Assembly (NCBI RefSeq): GCF_000504165.1
Contig: NZ_AYSE01000001.1
Coordinates: 248,001 to 312,000 of the forward strand
Origin: Bacillus sp. FJAT-14578
GTDB lineage: Bacteria; Bacillota; Bacilli; Bacillales; Bacillaceae_H
Reading direction: 5' to 3'
DNA length: 64,000 nucleotides
Positions 27,609 through 37,073 of the stretch are shown here, in pieces. The position numbers and the translations under genes are program-made. Under the pieces are notes generated by a model. That model was not told the DNA's origin. It saw only the letters and a program-made list of their open reading frames with translations, and did not search any database. Position 1 is the first letter of the stretch, and each line of letters begins with the position of its first letter.

Positions 27609-28079
27609 ATGAAAAACTTTCCGAGTGAACAAGAGATTCATCGTACCTATCACAAACAAATTTTTGAGACATTGGAACAAGAGCCTTTCGCCCAATTCCT
27701 TGGCATGAAATTGATTGAAATCGGAGAGGGCACCGCTACTGCTGAACTAGAGATAAAAGAACATATGCTGAATTCCCACGGAACGGTCCATGGAGCGATT
27801 CTCTTTTCACTGGCTGATTATGTATTCGCAGCTGCGAGCAACTCTTATGGAAAAACGTCAGTAGGGCTTTCTACGACTATGAACTTTATGGCTCCCGGCA
27901 TGAAAGGATCCCTTCTGAAAGCGACCGCTGAAGAGGAGAAACGAAACCACCGGACAGCCTGGTACAAAATCCGCGTTGAAAGTAACGGGGAACTCTTGGC
28001 CACCATGGAAGCATTGGTATATCGAAAAAATCATTATTTCGTTCCAGTTGAAGAAATGGAAACCCAATCAAGCAAGTAA
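27609..28079 (+). CDS. PaaI-like hotdog-fold thioesterase
   Basis: 156 residues, single hotdog domain. The motif NSHGTVHGAILFSLADYVFAAA contains the helix and active-site Gly/Asp pattern of the PaaI group, which hydrolyses acyl- or aryl-CoA. ATG 27609 follows AAGGGGG; the open frame extends to 27441 through the palindromic repeat and is not coding there. The 15-residue tail after the fold is polar. Substrate unknown. Confidence 0.85.
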   Translation: MKNFPSEQEIHRTYHKQIFETLEQEPFAQFLGMKLIEIGEGTATAELEIKEHMLNSHGTVHGAILFSLADYVFAAASNSYGKTSVGLSTTMNFMAPGMKGSLLKATAEEEKRNHRTAWYKIRVESNGELLATMEALVYRKNHYFVPVEEMETQSSK

Positions 28080-28126
28080 AAAAGCAACTTGAAGAAAGAT
28101 TCTCTCATTACCTAAACCATTTTTCC

Positions 28127-28160
28127 AAAGGCAGCTGAAACCATATTTCAGCTGCCTTTT
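28127..28160 (+). terminator. Terminator of the thioesterase gene
   Basis: AAAGGCAGCTGAAA / TTTCAGCTGCCTTTT with a 5-base loop and T-run. Confidence 0.9.
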
Positions 28161-28423
28161 CATTTTGAATAAATTTTTCTAAATCACGAACATTTATTTT
28201 TGATAGAAAAATAATATACGCCTTTTGCATGACAGATAATTTAGATAAAACAAAAAATATCAAAATGTCTAATTTTCATACTATAATATTCAACATATCC
28301 CTCTTCTTTTTCGCAAAAGCACATGTGCCACTTTTTTACAAGAGGTGTAAATCCGAACATTCCAAAATAGTGCGCACTATTTCGGATGAGAAACTGATTA
28401 TAAACAAAAGGAGAGCATTCATC

Positions 28424-29455
28424 ATGGAAATTATTAAAGGAACCGCTTTACTTTTATTTGTCTTAAGCTTGTTTACACTTTTTAGCTATAAAGCACCTAA
28501 GGGAATGAAAGCGATGGGAGCGCTGGCGAATGCAGCTTGTGCAGCCTTTCTTGTAGAAGCTTTCCAAAAATATGTAGGCGGAGATTTAGTTGGGATTTCC
28601 TTTTTAGGTGAAGTGGGTGAAGCAGCGGGAAGCATGGGCGGCGTTGCGGCAGCATCATTGGTAGCACTTGCGCTGGGAGTATCGCCCGTATATGCGCTGA
28701 TGCTTGGTGTATCTTGTGCCGGCTTAGGTTTATTGCCAGGCTTTTTTGCGGGATATATCGTCGCTTTCCTTGTTAAACAGATCGAAAAAAGAATGCCTGC
28801 AGGATTGGACTTAATTGTGACCATCTTGCTTGCGGCCCCTCTTGTCCGCTTAATTGGCGTCGGCATCAAACCCGTTGTCGATGCTACATTGTTAAATATC
28901 GGAGGAATCATTACTGAAACAACAAACAGTAACCCGATTATTATGGGAATTGTCCTTGGCGGTGTGATAACGGTCGTTGCGACAGCGCCGCTAAGTTCTA
29001 TGGCTCTTACAGCGATGCTGGGCCTAACAGGACTGCCGATGGCGATAGGCGCCTTATCTGTTATGGGTTCATCCTTTATGAACTACGTGTTGTTCGATCG
29101 CATGAAATTCGGTGACCGCCGGACAACGATTGCTGTTGCCATCGAACCGCTCACACAAGCCGATATTATTTCCGCTAACCCTATTCCGATTTATGTCACG
29201 AATTTCATCGGTGGGGCAGCGTCCGGAATCATTATCTCCATGTTCGGACTGATCAATAACGCACCAGGTACAGCCACACCAATTGCCGGATTGGCTGTTA
29301 TGTACGGCTTTAACGATCCGTTAAAAGTGACCGTATGTGCTATCCTATGCGCTGTAATAAGTGCCATTGTCGGCTTCCTCGGTTCTCTTTTCTTTAAAAA
29401 CTATAAAATTAAAACAACTGGGGATATCCGAGAATCTGAAAAAATGGCAGCATAA
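28424..29455 (+). CDS. Orphan PTS EIIC-like membrane protein
   Basis: 343-residue polytopic protein of the PTS_EIIC_2 type (fructose-like IIC branch): Gly-rich helices, GVITVVATAPLSSMALTAMLGLTG and the cytoplasmic loop around FGDRRTTIAVAIEPLTQAD. No EIIA or EIIB gene is near, so either partners are elsewhere or it is an uncoupled transporter or sensor. ATG 28424 follows AAAGGAGAG; an open extension to 28229 lacks a start site. Ends in the palindromic repeat. Confidence 0.75.
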   Translation: MEIIKGTALLLFVLSLFTLFSYKAPKGMKAMGALANAACAAFLVEAFQKYVGGDLVGISFLGEVGEAAGSMGGVAAASLVALALGVSPVYALMLGVSCAGLGLLPGFFAGYIVAFLVKQIEKRMPAGLDLIVTILLAAPLVRLIGVGIKPVVDATLLNIGGIITETTNSNPIIMGIVLGGVITVVATAPLSSMALTAMLGLTGLPMAIGALSVMGSSFMNYVLFDRMKFGDRRTTIAVAIEPLTQADIISANPIPIYVTNFIGGAASGIIISMFGLINNAPGTATPIAGLAVMYGFNDPLKVTVCAILCAVISAIVGFLGSLFFKNYKIKTTGDIRESEKMAA

Positions 29456-29460
29456 CCATT

Positions 29461-29560
29461 AAGGCCCTGTCATGAGAATCCGGTAAAATCAAGGATTCAG
29501 TGACGGGGCCTTTCAGTGAAAAGCATTTTGCGGCCTGTTTAGAACTTATGGGACAGCCAC
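29461..29560 (+). repeat. Modular palindromic repeat, copy 6 (B-C)
   Basis: AAGGCCCTGTCA / AGTGACGGGGCCTT stem followed by the conserved tail CGGCCTGTTTAGAACTTATG GGACAGCCAC. It starts 5 bases after the IIC stop codon; module A is absent. Confidence 0.85.
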
Positions 29561-29602
29561 GCTGTGTGAGATTTTCCCTTAAAGCAATGGCCCGTTATAA
29601 AA

Positions 29603-29836
29603 TTAGCCGCCGCTTACAGGCGGAATCAATGCCACCGTATCGCCAGTCTTGATAATATCCTCATCCATTGCATACTCTTCATTGATGGCGACCATCACCC
29701 GCTGGCCATCATTCCAGTTGTATTCTGCTTTTAACCTTTCTTTCAGCTCTCCAACCGTTAATTCCGTCTCATGAACAGTGATTTTCTCTGTTCCGAATTG
29801 TTCTTGAAGATGGGCAAATAACAAAATGGTAATCAT
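29603..29836 (-). CDS. moaD: Molybdopterin synthase small subunit MoaD
   Basis: 77-residue ubiquitin-fold sulfur carrier for molybdopterin synthesis, ending in the diagnostic Gly-Gly (PPVSGG). It is adenylated by MoeB and thiolated, then works with MoaE to place the dithiolene sulfurs. ATG overlaps the moaE stop (ATGA). Last gene of the moeA-mobB-moaE-moaD run. Confidence 0.95.
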   Translation of the reverse strand: MITILLFAHLQEQFGTEKITVHETELTVGELKERLKAEYNWNDGQRVMVAINEEYAMDEDIIKTGDTVALIPPVSGG

Positions 29837-30303
29837 TTGTTCTCCTCCATTTCCGGTTTCCCTGTTGGATATGGCGTTTGCTCCAGCTGGTCACCAATCC
29901 ACAAGTCTCCATCTTCCCAATGCTCTTTTTTCCAAATGGGCACGATTTGTTTAATCCGCTCAATCGCATATTCGTTCGCGTCGTACGCATCTTTTCGGTG
30001 AGGCGTGGAAACGGCAATGACGACGGCAATATCAGAAATATCTAATCTGCCTGTCCGATGGGTGATGGCCGTCTTGGCATCAGGCCACCTCTCTTGAATT
30101 TCCGTCCCGATTTTGGCGAGCATTTTGACTGCCATCGCTTCATATGCCTGATACTCTAAATACAATGTTCGTTTGCCTTTTGTAAATTCTCTGACGGTGC
30201 CAATAAACGTCGTGACCGCTCCCGCTTCCCTTCTTACCACCTTATCGATGACTTCTTGTACATCGATTGGCTGGTCGATTACTTCAAATAATGGTTTATT
30301 CAC
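29833..30303 (-). CDS. moaE: Molybdopterin synthase large subunit MoaE
   Basis: 156 residues; converts precursor Z (cPMP) to molybdopterin with MoaD. Family segments: GAVTTFIGTVREFTKGKRTLYLEYQAY, ITHRTGRLDI, AVSTPHRKDAYDANEYAIERIKQIVPIWKKEHWEDG with the active-site lysines. Overlaps mobB by 8 bases and moaD by 4, so the four are coupled. Confidence 0.96.
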   Translation of the reverse strand: MNKPLFEVIDQPIDVQEVIDKVVRREAGAVTTFIGTVREFTKGKRTLYLEYQAYEAMAVKMLAKIGTEIQERWPDAKTAITHRTGRLDISDIAVVIAVSTPHRKDAYDANEYAIERIKQIVPIWKKEHWEDGDLWIGDQLEQTPYPTGKPEMEENK

Positions 30304-30826
30304 GGCTTTTTCTCATCCTTTCTATGAGCCATTCTACATATGTTTGTTCATCCTTTATATGAAATGCCGGATACGCATCGCTTACAATAGGAGAAAGGGG
30401 AACCCAACTGATTACGCATATGATATTCTTTAATTTATGAAGCAACGAAAGGTCTTCCTCTGAACGAATGAGAACAATTTTTTTATAGGCTTCTTGTTTA
30501 TAGCCTTCTATTAAAATCACATCCATCGAAAACGCTTCGTATAGGCTAACCACATCCTTTAAGGTCCACTCTTCTTTTCTCGCATGAATTTGGAGCATTC
30601 CTGCTCCTTCCACACCTGTGACCAGGGCTCCCGCCTCTCTATGCCGAAACGTATCTTTTTGTTCGTCACCGAAAGCGGGCATTCCTCCATGGCCATGGTG
30701 CTTAATCGTTCCGACACGCTGCCCTTCCTGCGTAAATCTCTCGATGAGCTTCTCTGTAAGCGTTGTTTTACCGCTATTTTGATACCCTACGATCTGGAAG
30801 ATGAAAGGTTTTCTCCCCAAGGCCAC
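30296..30826 (-). CDS. mobB: Molybdopterin-guanine dinucleotide biosynthesis adaptor MobB
   Basis: 176-residue P-loop GTPase-like protein that aids guanylation of molybdopterin by MobA. Walker A: GYQNSGKTTLTEKL (residues ~13-26); further VILIEGYKQEAYKKIVLIR. Starts at GTG inside the last 40 bases of moeA, an overlap also known in B. subtilis. Confidence 0.92.
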   Translation of the reverse strand: MALGRKPFIFQIVGYQNSGKTTLTEKLIERFTQEGQRVGTIKHHGHGGMPAFGDEQKDTFRHREAGALVTGVEGAGMLQIHARKEEWTLKDVVSLYEAFSMDVILIEGYKQEAYKKIVLIRSEEDLSLLHKLKNIICVISWVPLSPIVSDAYPAFHIKDEQTYVEWLIERMRKSRE

Positions 30827-32079
30827 TCACATCCCAACTGGTCTTCGAGCAATAATGCCTTTACCTTCATCCCTTTTTCATATCCTCTCGTCCCGCCGGG
30901 CAGTACCATCAGCGCGTTCGCATCAGCCAAGGATGAGACGACATTGGATTTATCAAGTCCCGAAGGAGCAACAAATACATTCCCGCCTTCATATGACAAC
31001 TTGCTTCGTACAAATCTTGCAAATGGGTTCGGCTTTGGAAAATCAGCCCCTAACTCTGCTTCTACCATTTGCAAATGGGGCTTCGATGAAAATAAAAACG
31101 TGCGGACAACCGGACGGACGAATAACTCGAATCCGACATAACAAGCAGACGGATTTCCCGACAATCCAAACAGCAATTTTCCGTTCAACTCGGCAACGGT
31201 CGTTACACTTCCCGGTCTCATAGCCACTTTATTGAACAACACATTCGCTCCCAACCGCTCATAAATCGCCGGCAAATAGTCATAGTCCCCTACAGATACG
31301 CCGCCTGTCGTAATGAGTATATCTACCTCTTGAAATGCCGCTTCAACGGATGCAAAACTTTCTTCAAAATCATCTGTTACTTTACCGATATATTTGGAAG
31401 CAGCTCCCGATCGCACAATTTGAGAAAGAATCATATACGCGTTGCTGTTGCGTATTTTGCCCGGTTCAAGCGGTTCATGAACTTCAAGCAGCTCCGTCCC
31501 CGTCGCCAGCACACCGATGACCGGCTTTTTTGCTACCGGTACATGAGCGTAACCGAATGTCGCAAGCAGCGCCATTGTTCCCGGGTTAATCATTGTCCCT
31601 TTTGGAACTAACGTTTCCCCTTCTTTTACATCTTCTCCTTTAAGAGACAGATTCTCACCGCATTTTACGACCCGTTTCAGGGACATATAATGTTGGCCAT
31701 CTTCTTCTCTTTCTTGTGTGATTTCAAGCATCACAACCGCATCGCTTCCGCTTGGAATTTGCGCCCCTGTCATAATGCGCACAGCTTGGAAGGGACCGAT
31801 TGTTCCGCTAAATACGGCACCTGCCCCTATATGGCCCACGATTTCAAATTCTACCGGATTTTCCAGGTTGGCATGCACGGTATCTTCTGATCGAATGGCA
31901 AATCCGTCATACGGTGAGCGGTCAAACGGCGGCACATCATGATCGGCTGTCAAATTTTCCGCTAAAAAACGGCCATAACTATCCTCCAACCTAACCCACT
32001 CAAGGGCTCCTTCTTTCGCAAAGTTCATCACATGCTCTACGGCTTCAGCTACAGCAATCGGCTTTCTTCGTTCTACCAT
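30787..32079 (-). CDS. moeA: Molybdopterin molybdenumtransferase MoeA
   Basis: 430 residues; inserts molybdate into adenylated molybdopterin. Signature segments: PPFDRSPYDGFAIRSEDT, RIMTGAQIPSGSDAVVMLE, PVIGVLATGTELLE, DILITTGGVSVGDYDYL, LFGLSGNPSACYVGFELF. GTG 32088 is in frame but overlaps GGAG; ATG 32079 follows it by 8 bases. Heads the overlapping run moeA-mobB-moaE-moaD. Confidence 0.96.
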   Translation of the reverse strand: MVERRKPIAVAEAVEHVMNFAKEGALEWVRLEDSYGRFLAENLTADHDVPPFDRSPYDGFAIRSEDTVHANLENPVEFEIVGHIGAGAVFSGTIGPFQAVRIMTGAQIPSGSDAVVMLEITQEREEDGQHYMSLKRVVKCGENLSLKGEDVKEGETLVPKGTMINPGTMALLATFGYAHVPVAKKPVIGVLATGTELLEVHEPLEPGKIRNSNAYMILSQIVRSGAASKYIGKVTDDFEESFASVEAAFQEVDILITTGGVSVGDYDYLPAIYERLGANVLFNKVAMRPGSVTTVAELNGKLLFGLSGNPSACYVGFELFVRPVVRTFLFSSKPHLQMVEAELGADFPKPNPFARFVRSKLSYEGGNVFVAPSGLDKSNVVSSLADANALMVLPGGTRGYEKGMKVKALLLEDQLGCEWPWGENLSSSRS

Positions 32080-32128
32080 TTCTCTCACTCCAATGCTTCT
32101 TTTTTTATATTTTTTACCATCTATGTAT

Positions 32129-33145
32129 TCAACCTAAGTATCGGTGATATAGCGTCTTGGCTGCATCAATATCCTTCGTTCCATGGACAAACACGCGCCC
32201 GTCTCGAAAAATGACCAGTCTTGAAGTTTCAAGCGTCAATGACAGGAGATAGGGATTTTGTTCTACGATTCCTTCATGCGCCAGCTGCCCGGCTAATCTT
32301 TTCAAATCGTACTGCACCGGTTTCGGCGGGCGAATCTGCACCGTATCCCGTCCGCACAGCACCTCTGTTTTTGCTTGATTCTCAAATGCAAGAAACGGAT
32401 ATGTCCGGTCGTTGCCGCAAGAAAGGCATGTCTCTTTTTTTACCTTCCCCACCTTTACGGCCGTATACTGATTTTTCCATAAATCAAATGATACAAGCGT
32501 TTGTCTTAACGACTCTTCATCTTCCACCAGTAATTTCAGCGCTTCGGATAACTGATACGCCACGACCATTTGGACGGCAGGGCTGATAATGCCGGCCGTA
32601 TCGCACGTCATTCCGCCAATGGGTACATGCTCAAGCAAACAATGAAGACAAGGCGTTTTCTGAGGAATAATCGTATAACTCATCCCGAAGCTGCCGACAC
32701 AAGCTCCGTAAATCCATGGAATATCATGCTTTTGGGAAAGATCATTGATGACCATTCTTGTATCAAAATTATCTGTCGCATCCAAAATGAGATGGACATC
32801 ATGTAAAAGCGGTTCCAACTTCGCTGCGGTCCCGTCCATGACATGCGCGTCAATTTTCACATTCGAATTCACGTTGACCAAGCGGGCTTTCGCTGCCATC
32901 GCCTTTGGCAGTTTCGCATTGGCATCCTCTTCATCGTAAAGCTGCTGGCGCTGAAGATTGCTCCATTCGACATAATCACGATCCACGATTGTCAGCTTGC
33001 CGATTCCCGCGCGCACAAGCCCTTCTGCACCAGCCGTCCCCAATGCTCCCGCACCGACAATAAGGACATGCTTGTCCGCTATCTTTTTCTGCCCCTCTTT
33101 TCCAATCGATGAAAAGAGTTCCTGTCTGGAATATCGATCGTTCAC
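32129..33145 (-). CDS. moeB: ThiF/MoeB-family adenylyltransferase
   Basis: 338 residues, E1-like enzyme that adenylates the C-terminal Gly of MoaD (or ThiS). Rossmann motif VLIVGAGALGTAGAEGL, Arg finger RQQLYDEEDA, ATDNFDTR, and two CxxC zinc pairs (CLHC and CLSC). The C-terminal ~80 residues form a small extra domain (YDLKRLAGQLA...), not rhodanese. GTG start after GGAAGGG. Context between moeA and moaA favours MoeB over ThiF. Confidence 0.9.
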   Translation of the reverse strand: MNDRYSRQELFSSIGKEGQKKIADKHVLIVGAGALGTAGAEGLVRAGIGKLTIVDRDYVEWSNLQRQQLYDEEDANAKLPKAMAAKARLVNVNSNVKIDAHVMDGTAAKLEPLLHDVHLILDATDNFDTRMVINDLSQKHDIPWIYGACVGSFGMSYTIIPQKTPCLHCLLEHVPIGGMTCDTAGIISPAVQMVVAYQLSEALKLLVEDEESLRQTLVSFDLWKNQYTAVKVGKVKKETCLSCGNDRTYPFLAFENQAKTEVLCGRDTVQIRPPKPVQYDLKRLAGQLAHEGIVEQNPYLLSLTLETSRLVIFRDGRVFVHGTKDIDAAKTLYHRYLG

Positions 33146-33207
33146 GCTGATGCCCTTCCTTCATCTATAAAATAATATGTAATTGAAGTGTATTTCTTCG
33201 TGAAAAG

Positions 33208-33361
33208 AGAATGACTCAAAAGGTATAAAAAGCATACCTTTTAAGCCATCCTCCTGGAAGGCCCTGCCATGAAAACCCAGTAAAACCAAGGGATTATATG
33301 ACGGGGCCTTTCAGTAAAAATCAATTTTTGCGATTTAATTAGAGACTTACGGGACAGTCAC
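33208..33361 (+). repeat. Modular palindromic repeat, copy 7 (A-B-C)
   Basis: GAATGACTCAAAAGGTAT / ATACCTTTTAAGCCATC, GGCCCTGCCA / TGACGGGGCC, tail ending ACTTACGGGACAGTCAC. Some stem positions have decayed. Confidence 0.8.
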
Positions 33362-33365
33362 TTAT

Positions 33366-33596
33366 TTCAAGCTCCGATGCCTCTCAAAGCTGAACAGTCA
33401 CCGGAGCTTGAAGCACATGGATGTGCAAATGAAGCCGTTGCAACAGGACGTTGCGGTTTTAGGCTTCGTTCCTTAGCTGTCTAGCTCCGGCTCCTAGCTC
33501 GCTGTGGAAAAGATGATTGCTCTCATAAGGCAAAAAGCGCCTTCTCGATCAATCCCTATTTCCGTCACGAGCTAAACAGTCGCCTCGGCTTTTCTT
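33366..33596 (-). repeat. Bacillaceae-type dispersed repeat, copy 1, with extra stem
   Basis: 33479-33596 is nearly the same as 45067-45185 (shared core: CTCCTAGCTCGCTGTGGAAA, then GATGATTGCTCTCATAAGGC, then CAATCCCTATTTCC, then GAGCT-AACAGTCGCCT). Both end exactly at the stop codon of a minus-strand gene. Upstream, 33366-33412 forms TTCAAGCTCCG / CGGAGCTTGAA. It resembles, from memory, a repeat common in Bacillus genomes (CTAGCTCCAGCGCCTAG...). Confidence 0.75.
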
Positions 33597-33597
33597 T

Positions 33598-34611
33598 TCA
33601 TCCCCCAATGTACGACATTTCAATTCGCTTCCGGTTTTTGGCCGTTTCTTCTGTTCGTTCGTCGGAATAACGATTTTTTCTCTCATTCCATATTTCCGTC
33701 ACCGTTTTGCTTATGTCTTCATCCGTTGCCTCTGAACGCACAAGCGTTTTTAAATCAAAGCCTTTTGTCGCAAATAGGCATGTGTACAGCTTGCCCTCCG
33801 CTGAAATACGGGCCCGTGTACAGCTTGAACAAAACGATTCTGAGACAGACGTAATGAATCCGACTTCGGTATTTGTTCCCTTATAGCGATAAAGCTTAGC
33901 TACTTCACCAAAATAATTGGGGTCTACCGGTTCAAGCGGATAGACAGCATGAATCTTCTCATATATTTCTTTTTTGGACACGACTTGTTCAAAATTCCAG
34001 CCGTTCGTGCTGCCTACATCCATGAATTCAATGAACCTCAAGGTAATACCTTTTTCTTTGAAGTAAGAAACCATTGGAATGATTTCTTGGTCATTCATTC
34101 CTTTTTTCACGACCATATTCACTTTTACGGCAAGACCGGCTTTAAGGGCGGCTTCTATCCCGTTCAATACCGCTTTCGTGCTGACACCCCGGCCATTAAT
34201 TTTCTTAAACACTTCATCATCCATCGCATCAAGGCTGACATTCACCCGTTGTAAACCTGCGGCTTTTAAAGCAGCCGAGTGCTTCACTAAATAAACGCCG
34301 TTTGTCGTTAAACCAATGTCTTCAATCCCGTCAATATCCATTAACTTTTTAATTAAAACGGGCAAATCTCTGCGCATTAAGGGTTCTCCGCCGGTTAAGC
34401 GAATTTTCTTCACGCCGAGCTTGGCAAAAATGGACGCTAACCGTTCAATTTCTTCAAATGTAAGAAGCTGATCCCGTGGCATGAAGGCATAGTCCTGGTC
34501 AAAAATTTCCGCCGGCATACAGTATGTACAGCGGAAATTGCAGCGATCTGTCACAGAAATACGCAAATCGCGCAGCGGGCGCTGCAGGTGATCGTAAGTT
34601 AAACTGTTCAT
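33598..34611 (-). CDS. moaA: GTP 3',8-cyclase MoaA
   Basis: 337-residue radical SAM enzyme starting molybdenum cofactor synthesis from GTP. The SAM cluster motif is CNFRCTYC (residues ~24-31), the second 4Fe-4S cluster is bound by CSSC...C near residue 260-277 ([10 protein letters not shown]...YTCLF), and the protein ends in the required Gly-Gly (YIGG). ATG follows GGGGAGAG. Separated from moeB by two dispersed repeats, so it may be a separate transcript. Confidence 0.96.
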   Translation of the reverse strand: MNSLTYDHLQRPLRDLRISVTDRCNFRCTYCMPAEIFDQDYAFMPRDQLLTFEEIERLASIFAKLGVKKIRLTGGEPLMRRDLPVLIKKLMDIDGIEDIGLTTNGVYLVKHSAALKAAGLQRVNVSLDAMDDEVFKKINGRGVSTKAVLNGIEAALKAGLAVKVNMVVKKGMNDQEIIPMVSYFKEKGITLRFIEFMDVGSTNGWNFEQVVSKKEIYEKIHAVYPLEPVDPNYFGEVAKLYRYKGTNTEVGFITSVSESFCSSCTRARISAEGKLYTCLFATKGFDLKTLVRSEATDEDISKTVTEIWNERKNRYSDERTEETAKNRKRIEMSYIGG

Positions 34612-34948
34612 AACTGTCTCTCCCCATTCAGGATTATCTTATACTCCCCCTTATTATAGGGCTTTATCAATGGCTACGATGAACAATCACAAAAGGCCCT
34701 TAATCCATTAAGAGCCCTTTTGTGTTTATCCATGATCTATAACAAATTTTCTTTTCAACATCATCAGTGGAATAAATTGTACCATACTCTAAATGGAATT
34801 TCCAATCATAGCGTTTCTGAAAGCCATGTCCACAGATGAGGGATCATTTTATTAGGCTTATATTAATCGCCAAAGAAAAAACACGATCGATACGGCTGAA
34901 CCTGCTGTTATAGATAGGCCCTTTTAAGGATGAATAGGAAAAAATATA
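34612..34948. other. Gap between moaA and mobA
   Basis: 337 bases without a gene. Stem CACAAAAGG / CCTTTTGTG at 34688-34724 may be the mobA terminator or a leader hairpin of moaA; a -10-like TATAAT lies near 34650 on the minus strand. I could not fit a Moco riboswitch. Confidence 0.45.
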
Positions 34949-35545
34949 TCACACCTCCCGATCGTCCAGCAACGATTGAAAAGCGATTTCGTCATTAATG
35001 TTTTCAAACTCTTCTCCGTCAACCTGAAGCTCTTTCTCCGTCACCCAGCGAACACGACAGCGGTCCAGAAGGGAGCTTACTCTGTAATCTCCCTCAACGA
35101 GCCGTTCCCCGATGATGGACTGGGTCCGTTTATGGTACATGGCAATTAACGGCTGGAACTTTCCATTAATCACCGGAACAACCGCTTCCACATCTTCTCT
35201 TATAAAGTTTTTAATTTTTCCCATGATGAGAGGGTTCATTTTCGGCGTGTCACAAGGAAGCACCGCATACCACTCCCCTTCATACGCCTTCATTACTGTA
35301 TAAATGCCGGCTAACGGCCCTTTTCCTTGGAATTGGGCAATGTCCTTTTCGATATGTTCATCTCCGTTCCGTTCAAATTCCTTCTTTAAGTCAGGGTGAC
35401 TGACAATGACCAGCTCATTGGTATGGGGCTTCAACGCTTCCTTTGCCCACTCATAAAAATATTTTTCCTTATATACAGCAAACGCCTTTGGTCGGCCGAA
35501 TCTTCTCGACATACCTCCAGCAAGTACGATTCCGATGATTTTCAT
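34949..35545 (-). CDS. mobA: Molybdenum cofactor guanylyltransferase MobA
   Basis: 198 residues; attaches GMP to Mo-molybdopterin to form the MGD cofactor of enzymes such as nitrate reductase. Nucleotide-binding motif LAGGMSRRFGRPKAFA at residues 8-23, then GPLAGIYTVM and VLPCDTPKM with the metal Asp. ATG after GAGGGG. Divergent from hcp. Confidence 0.94.
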   Translation of the reverse strand: MKIIGIVLAGGMSRRFGRPKAFAVYKEKYFYEWAKEALKPHTNELVIVSHPDLKKEFERNGDEHIEKDIAQFQGKGPLAGIYTVMKAYEGEWYAVLPCDTPKMNPLIMGKIKNFIREDVEAVVPVINGKFQPLIAMYHKRTQSIIGERLVEGDYRVSSLLDRCRVRWVTEKELQVDGEEFENINDEIAFQSLLDDREV

Positions 35546-35607
35546 TTCGTCCCCTCTTTTTTACTCATATTAACTTATCATACCAGTTTTTTAATGGCGG
35601 CTAAATG

Positions 35608-35627
35608 ATAAAGAAAACTTCCATCAG
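35608..35627 (-). mobile_element. Right-end fragment of a PATE-like element (copy F)
   Basis: ATAAAGAAAACTTCCATCAG matches the right end of the 212-bp family (one change). It abuts the Fnr box of hcp; no left end is found. Confidence 0.5.
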
Positions 35628-35628
35628 G

Positions 35629-35671
35629 TGTGATGTACTTCACAGAATCCCCTTTTTTTGTCTGGTACCAT
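35629..35671 (+). promoter_or_regulatory. Fnr-dependent promoter of hcp
   Basis: TGTGA-TGTACT-TCACA (35629-35644) is a perfect Fnr/Crp-type palindrome. A -10-like TACCAT lies at 35666-35671, so the box would be centred about 41.5 bases before transcription start, the class II activator position. Predicts anaerobic induction. Confidence 0.8.
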
Positions 35672-35707
35672 GTAAATAACAAAAAGGTTCCTAGAGGAGG
35701 AAAAACA

Positions 35708-36994
35708 ATGTTTTGTTATCAATGCGAACAAACGCCAACAGGCGGCTGTAAAATTATTGGTGTATGCGGAAAAGATGAAACGGTAGCCAGTTTACAAGAT
35801 ACGATTATTTTTGCACTAAAAGGGATTGCCGCATACCGCACACATGCGAATCAATTAGGTTATACAGATCCGTTTGTGGATGCGACGACACATGAAGCGC
35901 TGTATATGACCCTTACAAACTCAAACTTTAATGCGCAGGAACATATCGATATGGCGATGAAAGTGGGCCAATCAGCTGTGCGTGTAATGGAGCTGCTCGA
36001 TAAAGCCCATACAGAACGTCTAGGCATTCCGCAGCCTATCAAAGTGTCGCAAAATAAAATTGAAGGAAAAGCCATCGTCGTTACGGGACATAATTTATTT
36101 GCGCTTGAAGAACTGTTGAAACAAACGGAAGGAAAAGGCATCAACATTTACACCCACTCAGAAATGCTTCCGGCACACGGCTATCCGCAACTTAAAAAAT
36201 ATGCACATCTAAAAGGGAATATCGGGAAAGCATGGTATGACCAGCGCCGTTTGTTCGAAAAATTCCCTGGTGCTATTTTGGCGACGACAAACTGCGTAAT
36301 GCCGATTAAGGGTACGTACGCAGATCGGATGTTCTCTTACGAAGTAGCGGGATTAGAAAACGTCCAAAAAATCGTAAATGATGATTTTACGCCATTGATT
36401 GAACGAACGCTTCAACTGCCTGAAGCCAATATTGAATCTGAAGAAACATTAATGACTGGATTCCACCACGAAACCGTCATTGGCCTCGCACCTGAAATCA
36501 TTCAAGCCGTTAAAGACGGAAAAATCCAGCGTTTCTTCGTTATCGCAGGCTGTGATGCACCAGGTAAAGGCGGCGAATATTACCGATCATTGGCAACATC
36601 CTTACCGCCAGAAACGGTCATTTTAACGACTTCATGCGGTAAATTCCGCTTCAATGACGTTGATTACGGAACTGTACCGGGAACCGATATCCCAAGATAT
36701 ATTGATTTAGGCCAATGCAATAACTCTGTCTCAACCGTCAAGATTGCGTTAGCATTAGCAGATGCATTCGAATGTGAAGTCAATGAACTGCCAGTCAGCA
36801 TCGTCCTTTCATGGTTTGAACAAAAAGCGGTTGCCATTTTACTAGGATTGTTCAGCCTTGGCATCCAAGACATCCGCATCGGGCCAAAACCGCCTGAATT
36901 TATCTCGCCAGGCGTGATGCAAGTGCTGCAAGAAACATTCAATTTAAAACTGATTGGCGATGTCGAAGAAGACATGGCTGCGATGCTTTCTTAA
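35708..36994 (+). CDS. hcp: Hybrid cluster protein / hydroxylamine reductase
   Basis: 428-residue cytoplasmic Fe-S protein with a hybrid Fe-S-O cluster; reduces hydroxylamine or NO in nitrosative defence. N-terminal cluster Cys at MFCYQCEQT (3, 6) and GGCKIIGVC (14, 20); hybrid-cluster ligands in GHNLFALEE, HSEMLPAHGY, TTNCVMP, AGCDAPG and SCGK...C segments. Shorter than ~550-residue Hcp of E. coli, so it belongs to a compact class. ATG follows AGAGGAGG; the open frame to 35630 runs through the promoter. Confidence 0.93.
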   Translation: MFCYQCEQTPTGGCKIIGVCGKDETVASLQDTIIFALKGIAAYRTHANQLGYTDPFVDATTHEALYMTLTNSNFNAQEHIDMAMKVGQSAVRVMELLDKAHTERLGIPQPIKVSQNKIEGKAIVVTGHNLFALEELLKQTEGKGINIYTHSEMLPAHGYPQLKKYAHLKGNIGKAWYDQRRLFEKFPGAILATTNCVMPIKGTYADRMFSYEVAGLENVQKIVNDDFTPLIERTLQLPEANIESEETLMTGFHHETVIGLAPEIIQAVKDGKIQRFFVIAGCDAPGKGGEYYRSLATSLPPETVILTTSCGKFRFNDVDYGTVPGTDIPRYIDLGQCNNSVSTVKIALALADAFECEVNELPVSIVLSWFEQKAVAILLGLFSLGIQDIRIGPKPPEFISPGVMQVLQETFNLKLIGDVEEDMAAMLS

Positions 36995-37073
36995 CACTAT
37001 CTTTTTCTCGTATTACAATCGTTTGCTTGCTAAAATAGTGATAGAAGAAACTATTTACTCAGGAGGCATAAAA

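Noticed and set aside
34640..34730. Moco riboswitch upstream of moaA
   Set aside because: There is a stem, but I could not fit the conserved Moco core; it looks like a simple terminator or leader hairpin.
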